A model generated the notes under the pieces. That model did no database searches, was not told where the DNA came from, and worked only from the letters and a program-made list of their open reading frames with translations. A stretch of DNA of 64,000 nt from Pyrinomonadaceae bacterium (lineage in GTDB: Bacteria; Acidobacteriota; Blastocatellia; Pyrinomonadales; Pyrinomonadaceae). Position 1 is the first letter of the stretch, and every line of letters begins with the position of its first letter. Positions 33,617-41,763 of the stretch are shown piece by piece. The position numbers were made by a program, and so were the translations under genes. The DNA is taken from assembly GCA_017983495.1 (NCBI GenBank), contig JAGOBH010000001.1, positions 496,001-560,000 on the forward strand, written 5' to 3'.

Positions 33617-35521
33617 ATGTTTGACGAGAGATTTGATGTGATCGTGATCGGGGCGGGACACGCCGGCTGTGAGGCCGCGTCAGCCTCGGCGCGTCTCGGT
33701 GCCGAGACGGCACTTGTGACCATCAATCTCGATCTGATCGGCCAGATGTCGTGCAATCCGGCGATCGGTGGAATTGCCAAGGGGCACGTCGTTCGTGAGA
33801 TCGACGCTCTTGGCGGCATAATGGGCCGCGTGATCGACCGGACGGGCATTCAGTTTCGCCTCCTCAACCGCTCACGCGGGCCGGCCGTCCAATCGCCCCG
33901 TGCCCAGGCCGACCGCAGCCTGTACCGCACCGAGATGCGGCGGGTGCTCGAAGCAACACCTAACCTGCACCTGAGACAAGGTGTCGTGAATTCGCTAATT
34001 GTTGACAACAATAGCGTTATCGGCGTAGAGCTGCAAGATACGAGGCGATTTGGTGCGAAATCCGTCGTCATTGCGACCGGAACATTTCTGAACGGCACCA
34101 TTCATACCGGCACACAGACATTCTCGGCTGGCCGAGCCGGTGAACCGGCCTCGATCGACCTCGCCGAAGATCTTAAACGGCACGGTTTTCCGGTCGGGCG
34201 CCTGAAAACCGGGACGCCGCCGAGGCTCGATGGCCGTTCGATAGACTGGGACGCTTTCGAGCCACAGCCGCCGGATGAGAAGCCGGTCGCATTTTCATTC
34301 GCGACCGAGCGGATCGAACAGCCACAGATCCAGTGCTTCATCGGCTACACGACCGGAGCCGTCCATGACGCGATCCGTGAGAACCTGCATCGCTCGCCGC
34401 TCTATTCCGGCCAGATCAAAGGCGTCGGGCCGCGATATTGTCCGTCGATCGAGGACAAGGTCGTGAAGTTTGGCGAAAAGGACAGGCACCAGCTATTTCT
34501 CGAGCCGGAAGGGCATAACACCAACGAGGTGTATCTGAACGGATTTTCGACGTCGTTGCCGTCCGATCTGCAACTGCAGCTGCTGCGGATGATCGATGGT
34601 TTTGAGAGCGTCCAGATCATCAGACCCGGATATGCCATCGAATATGATTTTGTCGATCCGCGGGAAATGCGTGCGACGATGGAATCGACGCGAATGGAAG
34701 GCCTTTTTCTGGCCGGACAGATAAACGGGACTACCGGTTACGAAGAAGCCGCCTGTCAAGGGCTAATCGCAGGTATCAATGCCGCGTTTTCGGTGCAGGG
34801 CCGTAAACCCTTTATTTTACAACGAGATGAGGCGTACATCGGCGTTCTGGCGGACGATCTGATCCGGCACGGCGTCGATGAACCGTACCGTCTGTTCACG
34901 TCGCGGGCCGAGGCCAGGTTGACACTTCGACACGACAATGCGGACGAGCGTCTTTCGCCGATAGGACGCGAAGCGGGCCTCGTGGGCGATATTGACTGGG
35001 AACGATTTAACAGCAGACGTGACCGCATCGCCGAGCTGCGAAATCTGCTCGATGGGACGCGGTTCAAGCGCTCGTCGGCCGAATACGCCGGCCTTGTCCA
35101 ATTGCTCGGTGCGGATCTCGGGGATTCGTTTACGTTGTCGCAGCTCGCGATGCGGCAAGGCGTCGATGCCGAATTGATCAAGCGTCTGCTGCCCGACGGT
35201 GTCCGAATTAGAGTTTCGGATACGGAGCTCGACACCGCCCTCGCCGATTCGCTCTACAGCGGTTATATCCTTAAGCAAAAGGTTGCGACCGAGCGTGTGA
35301 ATCACCACGATTCGCTAAAAGTGCCGGAAAGCTTCAGTTTCAGCCAGATCAGCGGGCTGTCGAACGAGATGGTCGAGCGGCTTGAGCGTGCACGGCCGCA
35401 GACGTTTGCTCAGGTCCGCTCGATAAACGGCCTCACGCCGGCGGCGATATCGACGGTACTTGTCCACCTTACGGCTCAACAATCACCGCAAAACACTCAG
35501 GATCAAGGCCTTAGATCATAG
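33617..35521 (+). CDS. mnmG: tRNA uridine-5-carboxymethylaminomethyl(34) synthesis enzyme MnmG
   Basis: 634 residues from the ATG at 33617, 8 nt after GAGGTG. FAD-binding GAGHAGCEAA at the N-terminus, GGIAKGHVVREIDALGG, the catalytic-cysteine regions SCNPAIGG and GPRYCPSIEDKV, FAGQINGTTGYEEAA-type second motif, and a C-terminal helical domain binding MnmE. With MnmE it installs the cmnm5 modification at U34 of tRNAs. It lies directly before parAB, as in many bacteria, but the commonly intervening rsmG is absent. Confidence 0.97.
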   Translation: MFDERFDVIVIGAGHAGCEAASASARLGAETALVTINLDLIGQMSCNPAIGGIAKGHVVREIDALGGIMGRVIDRTGIQFRLLNRSRGPAVQSPRAQADRSLYRTEMRRVLEATPNLHLRQGVVNSLIVDNNSVIGVELQDTRRFGAKSVVIATGTFLNGTIHTGTQTFSAGRAGEPASIDLAEDLKRHGFPVGRLKTGTPPRLDGRSIDWDAFEPQPPDEKPVAFSFATERIEQPQIQCFIGYTTGAVHDAIRENLHRSPLYSGQIKGVGPRYCPSIEDKVVKFGEKDRHQLFLEPEGHNTNEVYLNGFSTSLPSDLQLQLLRMIDGFESVQIIRPGYAIEYDFVDPREMRATMESTRMEGLFLAGQINGTTGYEEAACQGLIAGINAAFSVQGRKPFILQRDEAYIGVLADDLIRHGVDEPYRLFTSRAEARLTLRHDNADERLSPIGREAGLVGDIDWERFNSRRDRIAELRNLLDGTRFKRSSAEYAGLVQLLGADLGDSFTLSQLAMRQGVDAELIKRLLPDGVRIRVSDTELDTALADSLYSGYILKQKVATERVNHHDSLKVPESFSFSQISGLSNEMVERLERARPQTFAQVRSINGLTPAAISTVLVHLTAQQSPQNTQDQGLRS

Positions 35522-35522
35522 T

Positions 35523-35571
35523 TGTGGTACGTACCACATACCGACCGGCTGCGAATGTGGTACGTACCACA
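35523..35571. promoter_or_regulatory. Two identical 16-bp palindromes upstream of parA (parS-like or autoregulatory)
   Basis: TGTGGTACGTACCACA occurs at 35523-35538 and again at 35556-35571, 33 bp apart (about three helical turns). It shares the frame TGT-N3-ACGT-N3-ACA with the usual bacterial parS (TGTTTCACGTGAAACA), 10 of 16 positions. Position directly before parAB supports binding by ParB or another dimeric regulator. Confidence 0.6.
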
Positions 35572-35637
35572 TTTCAATAGTTAGAATTCGTCCCGAATGT
35601 GTGCTAACTTTAGGTTTTAGCATTAAAGACGGCAAGT

Positions 35638-36399
35638 ATGGGAAAGATCATAGCGGTCGCCAATCAAAAAGGCGGCGTCGGAAAAACTACAACAGCGGTA
35701 AACCTGGCGGCAGCTCTCGCGTCCGAGGACAAGAAAGTGCTGCTTGTCGATGCCGATCCACAGGCAAATGCAACGTCCGGAGCGGGAATTCCAAGAGGAA
35801 ATGCACGGAAAACACTATATAACGCCCTGATATCGGGCGATCCGGTCAGGGAGATGGTTTTGCCGACCGAGATACCGTATCTGTGGGTGCTGCCGTCGGA
35901 TAAAAATCTCGCCGGAGCTGAGATCGAACTTGTCGATCGCGAAGACCGCAATTACGCACTTAAGAAACTCTTAGCAGAGATAAAAGACTATTTTCACTAC
36001 ATCATTATCGATTGCCCGCCGTCGCTGGGAATCTTAACGCTCAACGGTCTGACAGCTGCTGACTCGCTCCTCGTTCCTATCCAGTGCGAATATTACGCTC
36101 TTGAGGGCGTCACGGAGCTTTTTGATACGCTCGCTCGGCTACGGCGTGAACTTAACCCGACGCTTGCTATCGAGGGATTGCTGCTGACGATGTTCGACGA
36201 GCGAACCAATCTTTCGACCGCAGTCGCCAAAGACCTGAGGGATTTCTACGGTTCGCAGGTGCTGGACACGGTTATCCCGCGAAATGTCCGGCTCGCCGAG
36301 GCTCCAAGCTTTGGCAAACCGATAATGCTATACGATGTGCGTTCAAAGGGAGCTGAGAGTTACATGCAGTTAGGCAAGGAGATAATCAGTCATGGCTAG
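35638..36399 (+). CDS. parA: Chromosome-partitioning ATPase ParA (Soj)
   Basis: 253 residues, short chromosomal form. Deviant Walker A KGGVGKTT (11-18), switch region DADPQANAT and Walker B IIDCPPSLG. It would form DNA-bound ATP dimers that move ParB-parS complexes during origin segregation. It overlaps parB by 8 bp. Two palindromes lie in the 116 bp before it. Confidence 0.96.
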   Translation: MGKIIAVANQKGGVGKTTTAVNLAAALASEDKKVLLVDADPQANATSGAGIPRGNARKTLYNALISGDPVREMVLPTEIPYLWVLPSDKNLAGAEIELVDREDRNYALKKLLAEIKDYFHYIIIDCPPSLGILTLNGLTAADSLLVPIQCEYYALEGVTELFDTLARLRRELNPTLAIEGLLLTMFDERTNLSTAVAKDLRDFYGSQVLDTVIPRNVRLAEAPSFGKPIMLYDVRSKGAESYMQLGKEIISHG

Positions 36400-37255
36400 A
36401 CAGCCTTTGGGCAGAGGCCTGAGTGCCTTGATGGGAGACGAAAAACCGGCCCCGCCAACAGAATCGGGACTTCGCGAGGTCGACATCGATCTGATCGAGC
36501 CAAACCCCGAACAGCCGCGTACGCGGTTTGCCGAGGAAAAGCTGGCCGAACTAGCAGCATCGATCCGTGCGAACGGCATTGTCCAACCCATCGTGCTGCG
36601 GCAAGTCGGTTCGCGTTATCAGATCGTTGCCGGCGAGCGTCGTTGGCGTGCCGCCCAGCGTGCCGAGCTTCGTAAGGTTCCGGCGGTAATCCGCGCGATC
36701 CCGGACGACAAGCTTCTTGAGATCGCACTGGTCGAAAACATCCAGCGGCACGAGCTGAATCCGATCGAAGAAGCCAAGGCATACCGCAAACTCATTGATA
36801 CAGTTGGACTTACGCAGGAGCAGGTGTCCGAGCGTGTCGGCCGCGAACGCACACTGGTCGCAACGACCATTCGTCTTTTGCGTCTGCCGGCTGAGGTGCA
36901 GAAGTACATCGTTGAGGGAACGCTTTCGCTCAGTCACGGCCGTGCGTTGCTGATGACAGAGGATCCAAAGGTTCAGAAGGCGATCGCAGCGGACGCCGTA
37001 AACAAAGGCTATTCGGTTCGTGAGACCGAGCGTGTGGTCAAGCGATCGAGTCGGGAAAGCGCAGGCGACGGTGCTACTCCGGCGATTCGTCAGGTCGACC
37101 CAAATACGAAATCGGCCGAGACCAAGCTGATGCGAAGGCTGAGCACGAACGTCAAGATCATCCCGGCCAAAAAAGGCTCGAGCGGCAAGATCGAGATCGA
37201 ATATTACGGCGTCGATGACCTGGACCGCATCTATCAGATGATCATGAAATCGTAG
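36392..37255 (+). CDS. parB: Chromosome-partitioning protein ParB (Spo0J), CTPase and parS binder
   Basis: 287 residues. N-terminal ParB/Srx CTPase domain with IVQPIVLRQ, AGERRWRAAQ and LVENIQRHELNPIEEAKAYR (boxes I-II; GERRWRA and ENIQR). A helix-turn-helix follows (LTQEQVSERVGRERTLVATTIRLL), then a linker and C-terminal dimerisation domain. It loads at parS and spreads as a CTP clamp. Recognition-helix differences could match the unusual palindromes upstream of parA. Confidence 0.96.
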   Translation: MARQPLGRGLSALMGDEKPAPPTESGLREVDIDLIEPNPEQPRTRFAEEKLAELAASIRANGIVQPIVLRQVGSRYQIVAGERRWRAAQRAELRKVPAVIRAIPDDKLLEIALVENIQRHELNPIEEAKAYRKLIDTVGLTQEQVSERVGRERTLVATTIRLLRLPAEVQKYIVEGTLSLSHGRALLMTEDPKVQKAIAADAVNKGYSVRETERVVKRSSRESAGDGATPAIRQVDPNTKSAETKLMRRLSTNVKIIPAKKGSSGKIEIEYYGVDDLDRIYQMIMKS

Positions 37256-37314
37256 CCGTTGATGACTCGTAGTCACTGTAACTCATTGATTCTAAAGGAG
37301 GTAGCTGATCGCCA

Positions 37315-38334
37315 ATGCAAAAGCGTTTGACGGAAATGGTCAATTGCGCAGGTTGAGTGGCAAAACTCGCTCCTAGCGACCTTGCTCAAGTTTTGAGCAA
37401 GCTGCCCATTCAGAACAGCGAAAATGTGATCGTCGGATTTGATAGATCCGACGACGCGGGAGTTTTTCGTCTTACGGACGAGACGGCGCTGGTGCAGACG
37501 GTCGATTTTTTCACTCCGGTGGCTGACGACCCGTTTGTTTACGGCCAGGTCGCGGCGATCAATGCGCTCAATGACGTTTACGCGATGGGCGGGAAGCCGC
37601 TATCGGCTCTGTCGATAGTGTGTTATCCGCAGAAAGGCGATTGGGACGTGCTGGGCGAGATACTCGCCGGCGGCCAGGCGGCGATGAACGCCGAGGGCGT
37701 GATCGTTATCGGCGGCCACTCGGTCGACGATCAGGAGATGAAGTTTGGCTATGCCGTGACGGGCGTTATCCATCCGGACAAGGTTTTTACCAATTCCGGA
37801 GCTCGGCCGGGCGACGTGTTGATCCTGACGAAACCGATCGGAACCGGAGCCATCAATACCGCGGTCAAGCGTGGTGTCGCGAGCGACTCGACGGTCGCAG
37901 CGGCGATATTGGCGATGACAACATCGGCTGCCGCCGCGTCTAAGGTTATGCAGTCCGTCGGTGCCAACGCGTGTACGGATGTAACGGGCTTTGGCCTGCT
38001 CGGTCATGCTTATGAAATGGCGAACGGCAGCAAGGTGACGCTAACTGTTGATTCTAAACAGGTTCCGCTGTTACCGGACGTTCTCAAACTGATCGCGGCA
38101 GGTATGCTGACGCGCGGCGATAAGAATAATAGGGTGTATGTCGGCGAAACGGTTAGAATATCTGATGACGTGTCGGGTGAGATGCAAAGTGCTCTTTTCG
38201 ACCCGCAGACAGCCGGCGGCTTGCTGATAAGTCTGCCGCCTGAGAACGCCGAGCACTTTATTGCTGAAATGCCGAATGCGGTCGTTATCGGCAGTGTTGC
38301 TGAAAAGGGCACGAACTTAATTGAGGTGATCTAG
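37315..38334 (+). CDS. selD: Selenide, water dikinase SelD, a selenoprotein (UGA = Sec14)
   Basis: 339 residues if the in-frame TGA at 37354-37356 is read as selenocysteine. Without readthrough, the long frame would begin at 37357 and lack the catalytic N-terminus. Reading through gives CAG-Sec-VAKLAP, with Sec14 and Lys17 spaced like catalytic Cys17 and Lys20 of E. coli SelD. Downstream: VDFFTPVADDPFVYGQVAAINALND, GGHSVDDQEMKFG, DVTGFGLLGH and FDPQTAGGLL, all SelD hallmarks. It makes selenophosphate from selenide and ATP. AGGAGG lies 13 nt upstream of the ATG. A stem-loop just after the UGA fits a bacterial SECIS. Confidence 0.92.
37381..37401 (+). promoter_or_regulatory. Candidate SECIS stem-loop of selD
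   Basis: A perfect 9-bp stem CTTGCTCAA / TTGAGCAAG with a GTT loop. The loop begins 33 nt after the UGA, inside the 16-37 nt window of bacterial SECIS elements, and its first base is G as preferred for SelB binding. Confidence 0.65.
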
Positions 38335-38769
38335 GTGTATTTGCTTATCCTTGAGTCGATCGGGACGTCCGAACTGATATTGATCGGTATAATCGCGCTC
38401 ATTTTCCTTGGTCCGCGAAAACTGCCCGATATCGCCCGGAAGATCGGCAAGATAACATCAGAGTTTCGCAATACAACCAACGAATTTAAGAGCACATGGG
38501 AGCGGGAAGTTAATTTTGAAGAAGAAGCCAAGGCTTTTCGCCTTGACGATGACGAACCAAAACCGGTCGAGCGCGTGACGTCGATACCGGTGCTCGGAAA
38601 CAAGATCACTGACGATGAGCCCACCCCGGCGGTCCGGGAGATCGACCCGGCCGAATTTGAATCAAGAACCGCAGTCAGCGAAGATGCCCCGGCTGAGCCC
38701 GCAGTGACCGAAAGCGCACCTGCGGAAGACGAGGCGGTTGACCCGAACGACAAGAGGAATTGGCTTTAA
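38335..38769 (+). CDS. tatB: Twin-arginine translocase subunit TatA/TatB
   Basis: 144 residues from GTG directly after the selD stop, with GAGGTGATC upstream. A single N-terminal helix (IGTSELILIGIIALIFLGPRKLPDIARKIG) with the FGPRKLP-type hinge and an amphipathic helix. A long acidic tail rich in Glu, Pro and Ala follows. The length and GPRKLPDIARKIGK sequence lean to TatB but a TatA role cannot be excluded. tatC follows by 7 bp. Confidence 0.9.
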   Translation: MYLLILESIGTSELILIGIIALIFLGPRKLPDIARKIGKITSEFRNTTNEFKSTWEREVNFEEEAKAFRLDDDEPKPVERVTSIPVLGNKITDDEPTPAVREIDPAEFESRTAVSEDAPAEPAVTESAPAEDEAVDPNDKRNWL

Positions 38770-38776
38770 GTAACGG

Positions 38777-39853
38777 ATGGAAGAGATAGAAACAGAACCG
38801 GAGACGGAACGTGGTGGGCATATGTCCTTTCTTGACCACCTCGACGAACTCCGTAAACGCCTCGTAAACTGTGTCATCATTATAGTTGTGGCATTTACGG
38901 TGTGTTGGTTCGTGTCTGATAAGATCTATAATTTCCTGAGTATCCCGATCCGGCAGGCTCTCTCGGATGCGGCTCGCAGCGATCTGCCGATAAGCGGTGT
39001 CACCGGAGCGGAAAAGGTGCTCTCGATCACCGATCTGAAAGAGGGCGATGCCGGACGTTATGTCTTTGACCGCTCGACCAAGCTCGGGCCGACGGTCGTG
39101 GTGCCGGGTTCTTCGGTGTCAGCACAGGTTCTACGCGACCCGGAGGGCAAGCTTGGGCTTTTTACAAGCGAACAGCTCTTGACCAACAACGCGATCGTTC
39201 CCAAGGGCGTCAGGCTGCCGCTCGCCTTTGACGAAGCAGCGATCAGCCAGCCGAATGCCGATGAACGAATGATCGTCACTACGGCGCAAGAGCAATTTAC
39301 GCTCTACGTAACCGTCTCGCTTTACGGCGCGATCGCGTTGTCCGTGCCGCTGCTGTTATGGCAGATATGGATGTTCATCTCGCCTGCCCTTTACAAGCAC
39401 GAGCGGGCGTACGTGACGCCGTTTATCGGGCTTTCGACGGTCTCATTCGTAGTCGGTGCAGCATTTGCGTACTACATCCTCTTTCCGCCGGCGGCGGCGT
39501 ACTTGCTCGGAATCGGCGGCGGCGAATTTCAATTGCTATTGCGGGCGAGCGACTATCTCGATCTGATAACGATCATTATGCTCGCAATGGGCGTCATCTT
39601 TCAGATGCCGGCAATCACCTACGTGCTTTCGCGAATCGGGATTATTACAGCAGGATTGCTTGTTAAAAGCTGGAAGATCTCGCTTGTGATCATCCTGATC
39701 GTGGCTGCTGTCGTATCACCCACCGGCGATATTCCAAACATGATGCTCTTTGCGGCGCCGATGGTCGCACTTTACATCGTTTCGATCTTTATCGCCTGGT
39801 TCTTTGGCAAAAAGCGGCAGACGACCGAAGAGGTCGAGAATCAAGCAACCTAG
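38777..39853 (+). CDS. tatC: Twin-arginine translocase subunit TatC with a large periplasmic insertion
   Basis: 358 residues, about 100 more than usual. Start HLDELRKRLV then TM1 (about 30-47). The extra segment (about 60-165, between TM1 and TM2) is soluble, with strand-rich sequence such as KLGPTVVVPGSSVSAQVL. The normal continuation EQFTLYVTVSLYGAIALSVP (about 172), WMFISPALYKHERAYV and VVSPTGDIPNMMLFAAPM follows. It recognises twin-arginine signals and forms the translocon with TatA/B. Clients probably include the TRREIL-type signal at 49268. The insertion role is unknown. Confidence 0.93.
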   Translation: MEEIETEPETERGGHMSFLDHLDELRKRLVNCVIIIVVAFTVCWFVSDKIYNFLSIPIRQALSDAARSDLPISGVTGAEKVLSITDLKEGDAGRYVFDRSTKLGPTVVVPGSSVSAQVLRDPEGKLGLFTSEQLLTNNAIVPKGVRLPLAFDEAAISQPNADERMIVTTAQEQFTLYVTVSLYGAIALSVPLLLWQIWMFISPALYKHERAYVTPFIGLSTVSFVVGAAFAYYILFPPAAAYLLGIGGGEFQLLLRASDYLDLITIIMLAMGVIFQMPAITYVLSRIGIITAGLLVKSWKISLVIILIVAAVVSPTGDIPNMMLFAAPMVALYIVSIFIAWFFGKKRQTTEEVENQAT

Positions 39854-39966
39854 ACGAGCGTAATTTCATCTTGAATAAATAAGGATTACTGTCTAAAATC
39901 GTTAGAGCAAAGATATTGGTGATCTATCCGGCGTCGAGCCGGTTCTTTTTGGGAGTTTTACAGATT

Positions 39967-41601
39967 ATGTCGAGAGTTAAAGTTTTACAGAGTTTCGTCC
40001 TGACCTTCGTGTTTGCGGGGTTGGCCGCGATCGTCGCGATCGCACAGCCGCCGGACAAGAAAGCGCCAAGCCAGGACGTTAGTGATAAGGCTCGAAACGT
40101 CAAACCTGAGCTCAAAGAGGCTTATAAAAAGTGGATCAATAACGACGTTGCCTACATCATCACCAAAGAAGAGAAGCGCGCATTTAACGCTCTGGTGACC
40201 GATGAGGAACGCGAGAATTTCATCGAGCAGTTTTGGCGTCGCCGCGACCCGAATCCCGATACCGAAGAAAACGAGTACCGCGAAGAATATTACGAGCGTA
40301 TCGCCTACGCCAATGAGAAGTTCGCTTCGGGCATCCCGGGCTGGAAAACCGACCGCGGCCGCGTTTACATCGCGTGGGGCAAGCCCGACTCGATCGAATC
40401 GCATCCGTCAGGCGGTGCATACGACCGTCCGAGTTATGAGGGCGGCGGTGCGACGACGACATATCCTTTCGAAATATGGTTTTACCGCCATCTCGACAAT
40501 GTCGGTGACGGCCTCGAGATCGAGTTTGTCGATCCGACCGGAACGGGCGAGTACCGCATGGCACGCAACGCCAACGAAAAAGACGCGTTGCTGATGGTTC
40601 CCGGTGCGGGGCTGACGACCGCCGAGCAGCTCGGCATGTCGACAAAGGGCGACCGGATCTCGGGTTATGACCGCAATGCGGGCAACAATTTTTACCGCGA
40701 ACAGGATTCGCCTTTCCGCCGCCTCGAGGTAATGGGCAGCCTGATGCGTCCGCCGGCAGTTAAGTTCAGCGACCTGCAGAGCTCGCTGACGGATTCGCCG
40801 GTGATCGATAACAACCCGCTGCAGTTTGACCTGCGTGTCGATTTTTTCCGTCAGTCGGACGACCGCATCATCACGGCATTCACGATCCAGACCAGCAACA
40901 AAGAACTGAAGTTTGAACAGATCGGCGGCCTCGAAACGGCACGTATGAACATCTTCGGACGCGTAACGGCAGTCTCGGGCAAGCGTTCGGGCATTTTCGA
41001 AGATTCGGTCGTGACCAATGCGACGGCTCTTGAGCTTGCCGAAACTATCGACCGCAAGTCGGTGTACCAAAAAGCGATCGCTCTGACGCCGGGAACCTAC
41101 AAGGTGGACGTTGTCGTCCGCGATGTCGGTACGGGTAATAAGGGTATCGTCAATATGGGCTTTACGGTGCCACGGTACGACGAAAAGAAACTTTCGACAT
41201 CGTCGCTCGTGCTGACGTCGAAGCTGCGTTCGACCAACGAACGCGACATCGGCCAGATGTTCGTTATCGGCAACGCCAAGGTCATTCCGAATCTGGGCGG
41301 CGATTATAAACAGGGTCAGGAAGTCGGTATTTATCTTCAGGTTTACAATGCCGAGATCGACCAGACGACGCTTCGTCCGGCGGTCGATGTGACCTATATC
41401 ATCACCAAAGGCGGCAAAGAGATCGCACGTCAGGCCGAAGATTGGTCAGGGCTGAGCGATTCGGGCCAGAGGCTTACGCTTGCTCGACTGTTGCCGACGA
41501 CAAACATGCCGCTTGGTGAGTACGAGATCCGCGTCGAGATCAAAGATCGCGTCGGCGGACAGGTCATCAAAAACGAAGCTAAATTTACGATCACGCAGTA
41601 A
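39967..41601 (+). CDS. Secreted GWxTD-domain protein (paralogue 1)
   Basis: 544 residues from the ATG at 39967, chosen because a signal peptide (MSRVKVLQSFVLTFVFAG...AIAQ) begins there. The GWxTD domain lies at about 75-205: FIEQFWRRRDPNPDTEENEYREEY, the name-giving GWKTDRGRVYIAWGKPD and a YPFEIWFYRHLD strand. The rest (about 270-540) is a series of beta-sandwich-like segments, including VIDNNPLQFDLRVDFFRQSDD. Family function is not established; it is common in Acidobacteriota. It is followed by a terminator and by a close paralogue. Confidence 0.88.
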   Translation: MSRVKVLQSFVLTFVFAGLAAIVAIAQPPDKKAPSQDVSDKARNVKPELKEAYKKWINNDVAYIITKEEKRAFNALVTDEERENFIEQFWRRRDPNPDTEENEYREEYYERIAYANEKFASGIPGWKTDRGRVYIAWGKPDSIESHPSGGAYDRPSYEGGGATTTYPFEIWFYRHLDNVGDGLEIEFVDPTGTGEYRMARNANEKDALLMVPGAGLTTAEQLGMSTKGDRISGYDRNAGNNFYREQDSPFRRLEVMGSLMRPPAVKFSDLQSSLTDSPVIDNNPLQFDLRVDFFRQSDDRIITAFTIQTSNKELKFEQIGGLETARMNIFGRVTAVSGKRSGIFEDSVVTNATALELAETIDRKSVYQKAIALTPGTYKVDVVVRDVGTGNKGIVNMGFTVPRYDEKKLSTSSLVLTSKLRSTNERDIGQMFVIGNAKVIPNLGGDYKQGQEVGIYLQVYNAEIDQTTLRPAVDVTYIITKGGKEIARQAEDWSGLSDSGQRLTLARLLPTTNMPLGEYEIRVEIKDRVGGQVIKNEAKFTITQ

Positions 41602-41623
41602 ATAAAACTGCTGTATTTACAAA

Positions 41624-41667
41624 AGGTTGGACGCATCTCCGTTTGGGGTGCGTCCAACCTTTTTTTG
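41624..41667 (+). terminator. Terminator between the GWxTD paralogues
   Basis: A 12-bp stem AGGTTGGACGCA / TGCGTCCAACCT (41624-41635, 41649-41660) followed by seven T. Confidence 0.95.
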
Positions 41668-41763
41668 ATCCGCGACATCCTTGAATGGTAGAACTCAAAC
41701 TCTGACAAAGAAAAAAAATAGCTTCGCAACCCTGTGACAGGTGCGGGCAGAAAAGGAAAAGCA

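Noticed and set aside
37354..37356. TGA in selD as a frameshift, sequencing error or pseudogene
   Set aside because: It falls at the catalytic Sec/Cys position, with a fitting hairpin downstream and an intact frame on both sides.
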